Of a stretch of DNA of 64,000 bases, positions 50,879-59,055 are shown piece after piece; position 1 is the first letter of the stretch, and each line of letters starts with the position of its first letter. The notes under the pieces were generated by a model. That model was not told where the DNA came from and did not search any database. It saw only the letters and a list, made by a program, of their open reading frames with translations. This DNA is from Polaribacter vadi. GTDB taxonomy: Bacteria > Bacteroidota > Bacteroidia > Flavobacteriales > Flavobacteriaceae. The stretch is taken from contig NZ_CP017477.1 of NCBI RefSeq assembly GCF_001761365.1, positions 3,028,001 to 3,092,000 of the forward strand. The letters are read 5' to 3'. The translations under genes were made by a program, and so were the position numbers.

Positions 50879-53284
50879 TTATAAAATTGTAAATGTTAGT
50901 TTGCTGTAAAAACCTCTTCCAGGTTTTTGTAAGGCGTAATTATCGAATATTTGATTGTTTAAAATGTTTTTAATATCAAAACTAAAAGTTATTTTGTTTT
51001 TTGGAAATGTATATGCAAAACCAGCATCAAAAGAAATTTGTGTTGGTATTACAGTTTTACCAGAACCACCTAAAGTACTTCCGTGTCTAAAAAATTCATT
51101 AACATATAATAAATTAGAATAGGTAGAAAACAAAGATTCTTGTTGTATAAAATTTTTCGCATTGTATTTTACATTATAATTCATTGTAAAATAAGGTGTG
51201 TTTGCAAGTCGCTCGTAAGATGGTGTAATTGGGTTTCCATTTAAATCGTACGTAACATTGTAATCTCTTGCATTAAAAAATGAAGTATTTCCGCTAAAGA
51301 ATAATTTGTTATTGTAGTTGTAATTCAATTCAAAATCAAAACCTTCTGTATATATCTTACCAACGTTTGAGTTTTCAAAAAACTCCTCATCATTACCAAT
51401 AGGAAACTGCATAATTAAATCCTCAGTATCTCTTATAAATACATTTGCATTTACGCCAAAATTGTGTTTTTTGAATTTAATTTTATCAACAGAAAAACCC
51501 AAATTATAATTGTTACTATGTTCTGGTTTTAAGTTTATAGATGGATTTATATTCGTTGAAACATTCCCAAAAACTTCGCCAGCTTCTGGCAATCGAATTG
51601 CTTTTTCTGCAGAACCAAAAACAGTTAGTTTAGAAGAAACTTTATAAGAAATTGCGCCTCCAAAACCTAAATCATCAGATTTTACAATATTTTCTTCAAT
51701 CTCTATAGTTGCATTTGAGCTGTTGCTACTTCTTGTTCTTAATTTAGAGCTTCTATTCATATGATATGATTTCGCAAAAGCTGTAGTTCTTAATTTTTTA
51801 TTGAATGCTAAATTTTCATAAGAAAGAGAAAGTATATTTTTTTTATATTTTCTTTCTTCTTTCAACGCATTTTCAATAGCTGGCAACATTGGATCATCAG
51901 AATCTCTAGAAAAAGTATTTAATAAATGATTAAATTGAAGTGTATTGTTTTCTTTAATTCTGTAGGTTAAATTGGTTCTAGTATTAACTGTTTTATCAAT
52001 ATCTTTTTGTAGAGTTGGATTACCAGCTTCTGCACCAGAAGTCCAAACATCTGGAGTGTTGTAATAATTTGTTGGGTAACCAAGCCAACTATATTGTGTT
52101 GCAATAGTATCTATCGTTTTTCTATTTAATTTAGAGAAGGAAGCAAAAGCGCTTACATCTAAATTTTTTAAAATGTCAGTTTTCTTATAATCTAAACTGT
52201 ACATATTTGTGTTCTGTTCTGTAAATCTATTACCATACACAATTTCCATTGTGGCTGCAGTTTGAATTTGTTTATCCATATTAGAAAGTACAGCACCAAA
52301 TAAAAATTGATCTGCCCATTCTACATTTGTATACCCAATTTCTGCTTTTCCACCTTGCGATCTGTATCGATCATGAAAACGTTTTGCTCTTATATACACA
52401 TCTGGTGTTCCTGGTGCTAATGTAACAGCAACTTGATTTCCCCAAACTTTATAATCGTTGTCTGCATAATTTAAAAACGCAGAACCTCTTGCAGTAAAAC
52501 CATTTTTATTATTTCTATAACCACCAATTATATCTGCTCTATACGTACCAAAAGAACCAGCTGAAATAGAGGCACGTAATTCGTTTTTTGTAATGTTATT
52601 TAAAACAATATTAATTGCACCACCCATAGCATCATCAGATAAATAAGGAGGAACAACGCCTTTGTAAACTTCTATTCTTTTAATTAAAGAAGCAGGTATA
52701 CTGTTTAAAGAAAATGAAGGTCCAAAATTTCTTATAGGAACTCCATCTATAAATATTTTTACAGAATTACCAGACATTCCATTTAAATTATAATTTGCAG
52801 TGGAACCTAATCCACCAGATTGTCTAACTCTAACACCTGCAGATTGATCTAATAACTCGTTTACTTGAATAGATTGTATTGCTGCTTTTTTTGTTGAAAT
52901 TACATTTACAGCAAAACCCTTTTCTTCAATTATTTTTTTTCTTGATTTTGATACAATAAGAACTTCATCTAATTGATTTTCTATAAATTCTAATTCTATA
53001 TTTACAACTTTTTTACTTTCATTTAAGGTTGCAGAAACAGTTTTAGGTTTAGAGTTTAAAGAATGTATTTGAAAAGTATAATTTCCATAAGGAACTTCTT
53101 TTAAATAAAAATCTCCATTTATATCTGTGGATATTTCTTTATAATATTCGAAGCCATTTATAATAATAAATGCACCAATTGCAGGTTCATTAGTATTAAA
53201 TTTTATTTTACCATAAAAATCTCCATTCTGACTAAAAGTAACAGATGTTAAAAAGAAAAAGAATAAAGTTCTAATGAAAAGCAT
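50879..53284 (-). CDS. TonB-dependent receptor (siderophore/iron type)
   Basis: From the ATG at 53284 the 801-residue protein has a signal peptide (MLFIRTLFFFFLTSVTFSQ) and a carboxypeptidase-regulatory-like N-domain (FYGKIKFNTNEPAIGAFIII). The plug domain follows (NELLDQSAGVRVRQSGGLGS, IPASLIKRIEVYKGVVPPYL, DDAMGGAINIVL), then a barrel ending in ...FYSKLTFTIL. There is no SusD gene, so it is the classical small-substrate type. With the DUF4374 lipoprotein downstream it is probably an iron or siderophore transporter. The TTG at 53338 would add an unlikely 18 residues. Confidence 0.93.
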   Translation of the reverse strand: MLFIRTLFFFFLTSVTFSQNGDFYGKIKFNTNEPAIGAFIIINGFEYYKEISTDINGDFYLKEVPYGNYTFQIHSLNSKPKTVSATLNESKKVVNIELEFIENQLDEVLIVSKSRKKIIEEKGFAVNVISTKKAAIQSIQVNELLDQSAGVRVRQSGGLGSTANYNLNGMSGNSVKIFIDGVPIRNFGPSFSLNSIPASLIKRIEVYKGVVPPYLSDDAMGGAINIVLNNITKNELRASISAGSFGTYRADIIGGYRNNKNGFTARGSAFLNYADNDYKVWGNQVAVTLAPGTPDVYIRAKRFHDRYRSQGGKAEIGYTNVEWADQFLFGAVLSNMDKQIQTAATMEIVYGNRFTEQNTNMYSLDYKKTDILKNLDVSAFASFSKLNRKTIDTIATQYSWLGYPTNYYNTPDVWTSGAEAGNPTLQKDIDKTVNTRTNLTYRIKENNTLQFNHLLNTFSRDSDDPMLPAIENALKEERKYKKNILSLSYENLAFNKKLRTTAFAKSYHMNRSSKLRTRSSNSSNATIEIEENIVKSDDLGFGGAISYKVSSKLTVFGSAEKAIRLPEAGEVFGNVSTNINPSINLKPEHSNNYNLGFSVDKIKFKKHNFGVNANVFIRDTEDLIMQFPIGNDEEFFENSNVGKIYTEGFDFELNYNYNNKLFFSGNTSFFNARDYNVTYDLNGNPITPSYERLANTPYFTMNYNVKYNAKNFIQQESLFSTYSNLLYVNEFFRHGSTLGGSGKTVIPTQISFDAGFAYTFPKNKITFSFDIKNILNNQIFDNYALQKPGRGFYSKLTFTIL

Positions 53285-53298
53285 GCTTGTTTTTTTGA

Positions 53299-53306
53299 CA
53301 AATATA
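53299..53306 (-). promoter_or_regulatory. -7 promoter box (TATATTTG) for receptor/DUF4374 operon
   Basis: On the minus strand TATATTTG matches TAnnTTTG and lies 14 bases upstream of the ATG at 53284, which supports that start. Confidence 0.6.
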
Positions 53307-53538
53307 CTTTTATTTGTAATTAGTCTAAATAAAAACAATTTTTTTGAGGAATAAATAATTATTCTTTATTTTTTTAAAATAATTACTAAATTTTATGAGT
53401 TTAAATTTTTAATCATCAAAAAAACACCCTTATTTTTAATCATTCTACATAGTTGATTTTTGAAAATTCGTAAAATTGAAGCGCTTTTTTGTCTAAATAA
53501 GGAGATTTAACATTGATTAAAGAAAATAGTGCAAGTTT

Positions 53539-54402
53539 TTAGTGTTCGTTTTTACTTCTAAAACTCTCAATAATTACTGTCAATAAAATTAAGCTACCTC
53601 CAATAAAAGTATTTTGGCTTGGTATTTCATTTACAAAGATATAAGCGATTATAATACCAAAAATGGGTTGCACACTACTTATAATACTCGCAGTTGCTGC
53701 AGAAAAATGTTTTAAGGAATTCACTAACATTGTGTGTCCAATTGCAGTTGTTAAAAGGGCAACTAAAATTAATAACGGAATTTGGCTATACACATTCGAA
53801 ACATCGCTATAAAATAAAACAGGAATTAACAGCACAGTAACAACAATCATTTGATAGAACATTAACATGCTACCATTGTATTTTTTAACTTGTTTTTTTA
53901 CAACCAAATTTCTTACAGCATAAAAAAATGCAGAAAGAATACCGAGCAAAATTCCTTTGAATTGATCATTTTCTAAAGAGAATTCTGGTATCAATATAAA
54001 AACACCAAAAAATACTAAAACAGCTAACAGAACATGAATTAAATTCAATTTTTGTTTTGTAAAAAGAGGTTCTAAAAAAGCCGTTATTATTGGATAGGTA
54101 AAGATAGATAACATTCCTAAAGCAACATTAGACAGTTTTAAAGCATAGAAATACGTAACCCAATGTGCGCCCATTAAAAAACCACTAATTAAAAATGAAA
54201 CTGCATCTTTTTTTGAGTTGATTTTTAAATTTACTTTTTTAAATTTACAGAAAATAAAGATAAAAACACCTGCTAAAATTGCTCTAAACAAAATTATTAC
54301 TTCAGGAGAAAGTGCAATGTATTTTCCTAAAACACCAGATGTACTTATAAAAAGTGTTCCTAAAAGTAAAATCGAAATATTTTTTAAATGAGAGTTTTGC
54401 AT
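53539..54402 (-). CDS. EamA family (DMT superfamily) transporter
   Basis: The 287-residue protein has ten transmembrane segments in two EamA repeats (ISILLLGTLFISTSGVLGKY... and GILLGILSAFFYAVRNLVVK...), with SNVALGMLSIFTYPIITAFLEP and ATASIISSVQPIFGIIIAYIF at equivalent positions, as in RhaT/YdcZ-type exporters. Substrate is unknown, possibly amino acids or metabolites. It is a single gene downstream of mfd, separated by a hairpin. Confidence 0.92.
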   Translation of the reverse strand: MQNSHLKNISILLLGTLFISTSGVLGKYIALSPEVIILFRAILAGVFIFIFCKFKKVNLKINSKKDAVSFLISGFLMGAHWVTYFYALKLSNVALGMLSIFTYPIITAFLEPLFTKQKLNLIHVLLAVLVFFGVFILIPEFSLENDQFKGILLGILSAFFYAVRNLVVKKQVKKYNGSMLMFYQMIVVTVLLIPVLFYSDVSNVYSQIPLLILVALLTTAIGHTMLVNSLKHFSAATASIISSVQPIFGIIIAYIFVNEIPSQNTFIGGSLILLTVIIESFRSKNEH

Positions 54403-54460
54403 TATAATTTTATGAATGTCTTTGTGAGGTAGTATGTAATTTTTTGAGTTGCAATTTACA

Positions 54461-54491
54461 AACCTACAAGGTTTTGAAAACCTTGCAGGTT
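54461..54491 (-). terminator. Hairpin after mfd (AACCTRCAAGGTTTT)
   Basis: AACCTACAAGGTTTT and AAAACCTTGCAGGTT pair around a single G. It lies seven bases after the mfd stop on the minus strand. The T-run is weak, and similar AACCTGCAAGGTTTT palindromes are common in flavobacteria, so it may be a dispersed repeat. Confidence 0.6.
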
Positions 54492-54497
54492 ATAAAA

Positions 54498-57400
54498 TTA
54501 TACTTTTTGCAAAACTCCTAGAGCAGTTTTTACGGAATCAATTTTTATAAAAGTGATTAGCAAACGCAAGCCATTTTTAGTTTCTTTCTCTTTCATTACA
54601 CAACTCTTAGAATTTTGTTGCACATATTTAAGCATTCTCGAAAAAGCTTCAGTTTGGTAAAAATCGCTTTGTTGATTGGCTACAAAATACCCAATCATAC
54701 GTTTTTGTTTTAGGATGATTTTCTCTAAACCTAGTTCTTTGGCAAGCCATTTTATTCTTACAGAATCTAATAAATCTTCAACTTGTGTAGGGATTTCTCC
54801 AAACCTGTCAATAATTTCAGTTTCGAAAGTTTGTAATTCAGTTTCCTTTTCTAAATTCCCTAATTTGGTATATAAAGCCAATCTTTCTGTGATCGAATTT
54901 ACGTAATCATCAGGAAAAAGAATCTCAAAATCAGTATCAATCGTAACTTCTTTTACATATTCTTTTGGTTTCGATTTATCTTCAGGATATAATTCTGCAA
55001 ACTCATTTTCTTTCAATTCTTCAATAGCTTCTTGCAATATTTTTTGATACGTATCAAACCCAATATCGTTGATAAAACCACTTTGTTCACCACCCAATAA
55101 ATCTCCAGCTCCACGAATTTCTAAATCTTTCATGGCAATATTAATTCCACTTCCTAAATCAGAAAATAAAACCAAAGCTTCTAGTCTTTTTCTGGCATCA
55201 TCTGTCATCATATGGTAAGGTGGAGTTATAAAATAGCAAAACGCTTTTTTGTTACTTCTACCAACTCTTCCACGCATTTGATGCAAATCACTCAAACCAA
55301 AATTATTCGCATTATTAATAAAAATTGTGTTGGCATTTGGCACATCTAAACCACTTTCAATAATGGTTGTTGATACTAACACATCAAAATCGTTATTCAT
55401 AAAACCAAGCATTAAACCTTCCAGTTTTTTGCCTTCCATTTGTCCATGACCAATGCCTATTTTTGCTGATGGAACCAATCTTTGCAACAAACCTGCAACT
55501 TCCTTAATGTTTTCAATTCTGTTATGGATAAAGAAAACTTGGCCTCCTCTTGATATTTCGTAAGAAATTGCATCACGAATTACATCTTCAGAAAAACGAA
55601 TTACGTTACTTTCAATAGGATGTCTGTTTGGTGGAGGTGTTTTTATTACAGATAAATCTCTGGCGGCCATTAAACTAAATTGTAAAGTTCTAGGAATTGG
55701 AGTGGCAGTTAACGTTAAAGTATCAACATTTTCTTTCAACGTTTTTAATTTGTCTTTTACAGCAACACCAAATTTTTGTTCTTCGTCAATAATTAATAAA
55801 CCTAAATCTTTAAATTCTAAACGTTTATTTGTAAGTTGATGTGTGCCAATAATAATATCTACTGAACCATCATTTACACCATCTATAGCTTCTGTTTTTT
55901 GTTTTGCAGTTCTAAATCTGTTTAAATAATCAATTTTGATAGGAAAATCTTTTAAACGTTCTGTAAAAGTTTGATAATGTTGAAACGCTAAAATCGTTGT
56001 CGGTACTAAAATGGCGACTTGTTTTCCATTATCAACAGCTTTAAAAGCAGCTCTTACAGCAACTTCAGTTTTTCCAAAACCAACATCTCCACAAACCAAT
56101 CTGTCCATAGGTTGTTCTTTTTCCATATCATTTTTTACATCTTGAGTCGCTGTAAATTGATCTGGTGTATCTTCATACATAAAACTACCTTCTAACTCAT
56201 GCTGAATATGCGTATCTGGACCAAAAGCAAATCCTTTTTCTAGCTTTCTTTTTGCATATAATTGAATTAAATTAAATGCAATATGTTTAACTCTTGCTTT
56301 TGTTTTTTGTTTGATTTTTTTCCAAGCTCCAGAACCTAATTTGTAAATTTTAGGTGCTTTGCCATCTTTACCATTAAATTTAGAAATTTTGTGAAGCGAG
56401 TGAATGCTTACATATAAAATATCACGTTCTCCGTAAACCAATTTAATAGCTTCTTGCTTTTTACCTTGAACATCAATTTTTTGCAAACCACCAAATTTTC
56501 CAATTCCATGATCCATGTGTGTAACATAATCACCAATTTCTAATTTGTTTAATTCTTGAAGTGTAATGGCTTGTTTTTTGGCATAACCATTCTTCAATCT
56601 AAATTTATGATACCGTTCAAAAATTTGATGATCTGAATAACAAACTATTTTTTGATCAACATCTACAAAGCCTTGATATAAAGGAAAAACAATAGTTTCA
56701 TAATGAACTTCCTTGTCAGAATCATCAAAAATATCATGAAAACGTTTTGCTTGTTGTTCGTTTGCACAGAATATATAACTGGTAAAACCTCCTTTATGAT
56801 ATTCTTCTAAATTATCAATTAACAACGTAAATTGTTTGTTAAAAGAAGGTTGAGGTATGGTGTTGAATTTTATTTCTTTTGAGGTTTCTAGAGCCTTTTT
56901 ATTATTATTCGTTCCAAAATCAACCAAGCTAAATTCTTGTAATTGATTTTTTATAAACTCACCATTACAAAATAATTCGCTTGGTTGTGCGTGTTTTATT
57001 TCTTTGGATAAATCATTAAATGCGATTTCTGCTTTTTGGAAAAATTTATCTAAATTTCCAATCATCAAATCGATATTCTTACTAAAAATGATGGTTTTTG
57101 AAGAGATGTATTTTAGAAAACTTTCTCTTTTTTCTTGCAATGTCTTGTTCTCAACATTGGGCATGATAGAAACTTTTTTCAACTTTTCTGTTGATAATTG
57201 TGTTTCCACATCAAAAGTTCTGATACTATCAATTTCGTCGCCAAAAAATTCAATTCTAAAAGGTTCATCATTAGAAAAAGAAAAGACATCTATAATTCCA
57301 CCTCTTACAGAAAAATCTCCAGGTTCTGTAACAAAATCTACCCGTTTAAATTTATATTCGAATAAAACTTCGTTTACAAAATCTAACGATAAATTTTCTC

Positions 57401-57842
57401 CAACAGCAATTTTTAACGTGTTTTTTTCGAGTTCTTTTTTAGTAACAACTTTCTCAAATAAGGCTGTTGGGTAGGTTACAATTATAGCCGGTTTTTTTCT
57501 TGAATTTATTCTATTTAAAACCTCTGAACGCAACAGAACATTGGCATTGTCTGTTTCTTCAATTTGATAAGGTCTTTTATAAGATGCAGGATAAAAAAGC
57601 ACATTTTTATCACCTAAAAGTTGCTCTAAATCGTTTAAATAATAAGCAGCTTCTTCTTTGTCATTAAAAATTAAAAGGTAAGGTTTGTCTGCTTTTTTAA
57701 ATGTTTCTGAAATCACAAAAGACAATGAAGATCCTACCAAATTCGAGATTTGAAAACGGCTCTTATCTTCTTTTAAGTATACATTTAACTGCGAAACTAA
57801 CGCAGATTTTTGATATTGATTTACAATATTCTGGACAGTCAA
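54498..57842 (-). CDS. mfd: Transcription-repair coupling factor (TTG start)
   Basis: Mfd removes stalled RNA polymerase and recruits UvrA. The 1,114-residue protein has the UvrB-homology N-terminus (YPASYKRPYQIEETDNANVL, GDFSVRGGIIDVFSFS), the RNA polymerase-interacting CarD-like domain (GDYVTHMDHGIGKFGGLQKI), the helicase motifs GDVGFGKTEVAVRAAF (Walker A), DEEQKFGV (DEEQ box), TATPIPRTLQFSL, QMRGRVGRS, and the UvrA-binding regulatory C-terminus. The first codon is TTG (57840-57842); no ATG occurs near. It is monocistronic. Confidence 0.97.
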   Translation of the reverse strand: MTVQNIVNQYQKSALVSQLNVYLKEDKSRFQISNLVGSSLSFVISETFKKADKPYLLIFNDKEEAAYYLNDLEQLLGDKNVLFYPASYKRPYQIEETDNANVLLRSEVLNRINSRKKPAIIVTYPTALFEKVVTKKELEKNTLKIAVGENLSLDFVNEVLFEYKFKRVDFVTEPGDFSVRGGIIDVFSFSNDEPFRIEFFGDEIDSIRTFDVETQLSTEKLKKVSIMPNVENKTLQEKRESFLKYISSKTIIFSKNIDLMIGNLDKFFQKAEIAFNDLSKEIKHAQPSELFCNGEFIKNQLQEFSLVDFGTNNNKKALETSKEIKFNTIPQPSFNKQFTLLIDNLEEYHKGGFTSYIFCANEQQAKRFHDIFDDSDKEVHYETIVFPLYQGFVDVDQKIVCYSDHQIFERYHKFRLKNGYAKKQAITLQELNKLEIGDYVTHMDHGIGKFGGLQKIDVQGKKQEAIKLVYGERDILYVSIHSLHKISKFNGKDGKAPKIYKLGSGAWKKIKQKTKARVKHIAFNLIQLYAKRKLEKGFAFGPDTHIQHELEGSFMYEDTPDQFTATQDVKNDMEKEQPMDRLVCGDVGFGKTEVAVRAAFKAVDNGKQVAILVPTTILAFQHYQTFTERLKDFPIKIDYLNRFRTAKQKTEAIDGVNDGSVDIIIGTHQLTNKRLEFKDLGLLIIDEEQKFGVAVKDKLKTLKENVDTLTLTATPIPRTLQFSLMAARDLSVIKTPPPNRHPIESNVIRFSEDVIRDAISYEISRGGQVFFIHNRIENIKEVAGLLQRLVPSAKIGIGHGQMEGKKLEGLMLGFMNNDFDVLVSTTIIESGLDVPNANTIFINNANNFGLSDLHQMRGRVGRSNKKAFCYFITPPYHMMTDDARKRLEALVLFSDLGSGINIAMKDLEIRGAGDLLGGEQSGFINDIGFDTYQKILQEAIEELKENEFAELYPEDKSKPKEYVKEVTIDTDFEILFPDDYVNSITERLALYTKLGNLEKETELQTFETEIIDRFGEIPTQVEDLLDSVRIKWLAKELGLEKIILKQKRMIGYFVANQQSDFYQTEAFSRMLKYVQQNSKSCVMKEKETKNGLRLLITFIKIDSVKTALGVLQKV

Positions 57843-57858
57843 AGTAAAAATTTTTTTA

Positions 57859-57866
57859 CAAATGTA
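57859..57866 (-). promoter_or_regulatory. -7 promoter box (TACATTTG) for mfd
   Basis: On the minus strand TACATTTG matches TAnnTTTG, 16 bases upstream of the TTG start of mfd. Confidence 0.5.
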
Positions 57867-57963
57867 GTTTTCTTTGATAAAAAAAAAGATTTAATCCTCT
57901 TAATTATTTCAGAAAGTAATATTTTTACGTAAAATATGTTATCCTTAGTATAAAATAATAAAC

Positions 57964-58551
57964 ATGAAGAACTTAGTACTAATTTTTGCAATGGTTGTTT
58001 TTTTCTCTCAAACTATAATTGCTCAATCAAGTAGAGGAGATAAATATTCTTTTGGTGTAAGTCTTTCCTCTGTATTATTTAGTAAAGAAGATGCTCCAAA
58101 AATAGGACAACGTTATAATGCGCAATTTCCAAGATTCAATTTTTCAGGAGTATTGTCAGATAAATTTTCTTTCGATTTAGGACTTACTTTTAACGTTCTT
58201 GGTAATATAGAAGGTGTCATTAATAACAAGTTCGAGTATACTTCTTTAGATGCTGCAATTCGTTATAATCCTTTTAGAAATGATGCTATGATTGTGCCTT
58301 ATGTTGGTGTTGGAGCAAGTTATATTGGAGGAGCTTCCACAGTTTCAGCTGGAGATAATGCTTTAAGTGTAAATGTTTTAGCTGGTGGTGCAATTTGGAT
58401 TACTTCAAAATTTGGTCTTATTGGGCAGCTTACTTATAAGTTTGTTTCTGAAGATGCAAATTCTATGGCTTCTCATTTTCAAACTACTGCAGGAATTGCT
58501 TACAGATTTGGTTCTGGTTCAGAAAGTAGAAAACGTCTTTGGGATCGATAA
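57964..58551 (+). CDS. Outer-membrane beta-barrel protein
   Basis: The 195-residue product has a signal peptide (MKNLVLIFAMVVFFSQTIIAQ) and an OmpW/OmpX-like eight-stranded barrel pattern: YSFGVSLSSVLFSKEDAPKI, FSFDLGLTFNVLG, YNPFRNDAMIVPYVGVGASY, FQTTAGIAYRFGSGS. It is divergent from mfd and convergent with the thioredoxin gene. The two 3' ends share a TTATAAGCTTATAA palindrome at 58574-58587. Specific function unknown. Confidence 0.8.
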   Translation: MKNLVLIFAMVVFFSQTIIAQSSRGDKYSFGVSLSSVLFSKEDAPKIGQRYNAQFPRFNFSGVLSDKFSFDLGLTFNVLGNIEGVINNKFEYTSLDAAIRYNPFRNDAMIVPYVGVGASYIGGASTVSAGDNALSVNVLAGGAIWITSKFGLIGQLTYKFVSEDANSMASHFQTTAGIAYRFGSGSESRKRLWDR

Positions 58552-58573
58552 AATGGCTATTTTATATAGTTGT

Positions 58574-59032
58574 TTATAAGCTTATAAAATTTTTGGAATT
58601 TAAATAACCAACTATTTGGGCCTCAATTTCGAAACTACTATTTAAAATTGTGGTTGTTGGATAACTAATTCTACCTTTTATAGCTGCTAATTCTATTGCC
58701 AATTCATGTGTTCCTGTTTTATTTCCAGAAGGTTTATAAACAAATGTTTTTCCTAAAAAAGTAATCTCTTTTTTCTCTTCTCCATTTAAGTTGATGAAGT
58801 AAAATTTATCATTTAAAAGTTTGATGATTTCATTATTTTGAAACGTATTTTTTTTCATTCCGAAACAAATTTTGCACCAATCTGTATAAGTAAAAACAAC
58901 AATTGGTTTTGGTTTTTGTTGATGTAATTGTTCAACTTCTTCAAAAGAAAAAACTCTTAATTCGCTTTTTACTGATTGTGAAAATGTAGCTAAATTAGCT
59001 ATGAAAAGAATAAGAGTTATAATTTTTTTCAT
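58574..59032 (-). CDS. Secreted thioredoxin-fold protein (CKIC active site)
   Basis: The 152-residue protein from the ATG at 59032 has a signal peptide (MKKIITLILFIANLATFSQ) and a thioredoxin-like fold with the active site DWCKICFGM (Cys53, Cys56). It should act in the periplasm as a thiol oxidoreductase or thioredoxin-like protein. It follows the TonB-dependent receptor with 23 bases between them, so both are in one operon. The CKIC motif differs from the usual CGPC. Confidence 0.87.
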   Translation of the reverse strand: MKKIITLILFIANLATFSQSVKSELRVFSFEEVEQLHQQKPKPIVVFTYTDWCKICFGMKKNTFQNNEIIKLLNDKFYFINLNGEEKKEITFLGKTFVYKPSGNKTGTHELAIELAAIKGRISYPTTTILNSSFEIEAQIVGYLNSKNFISL

Positions 59033-59055
59033 CAACAAAAAATGATTTTTTTTAA

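Noticed and set aside
53341..53538. Possible small gene or regulatory RNA upstream of the EamA gene end
   Set aside because: The ~200-bp AT-rich gap shows no promising frame, promoter box or stable hairpin.
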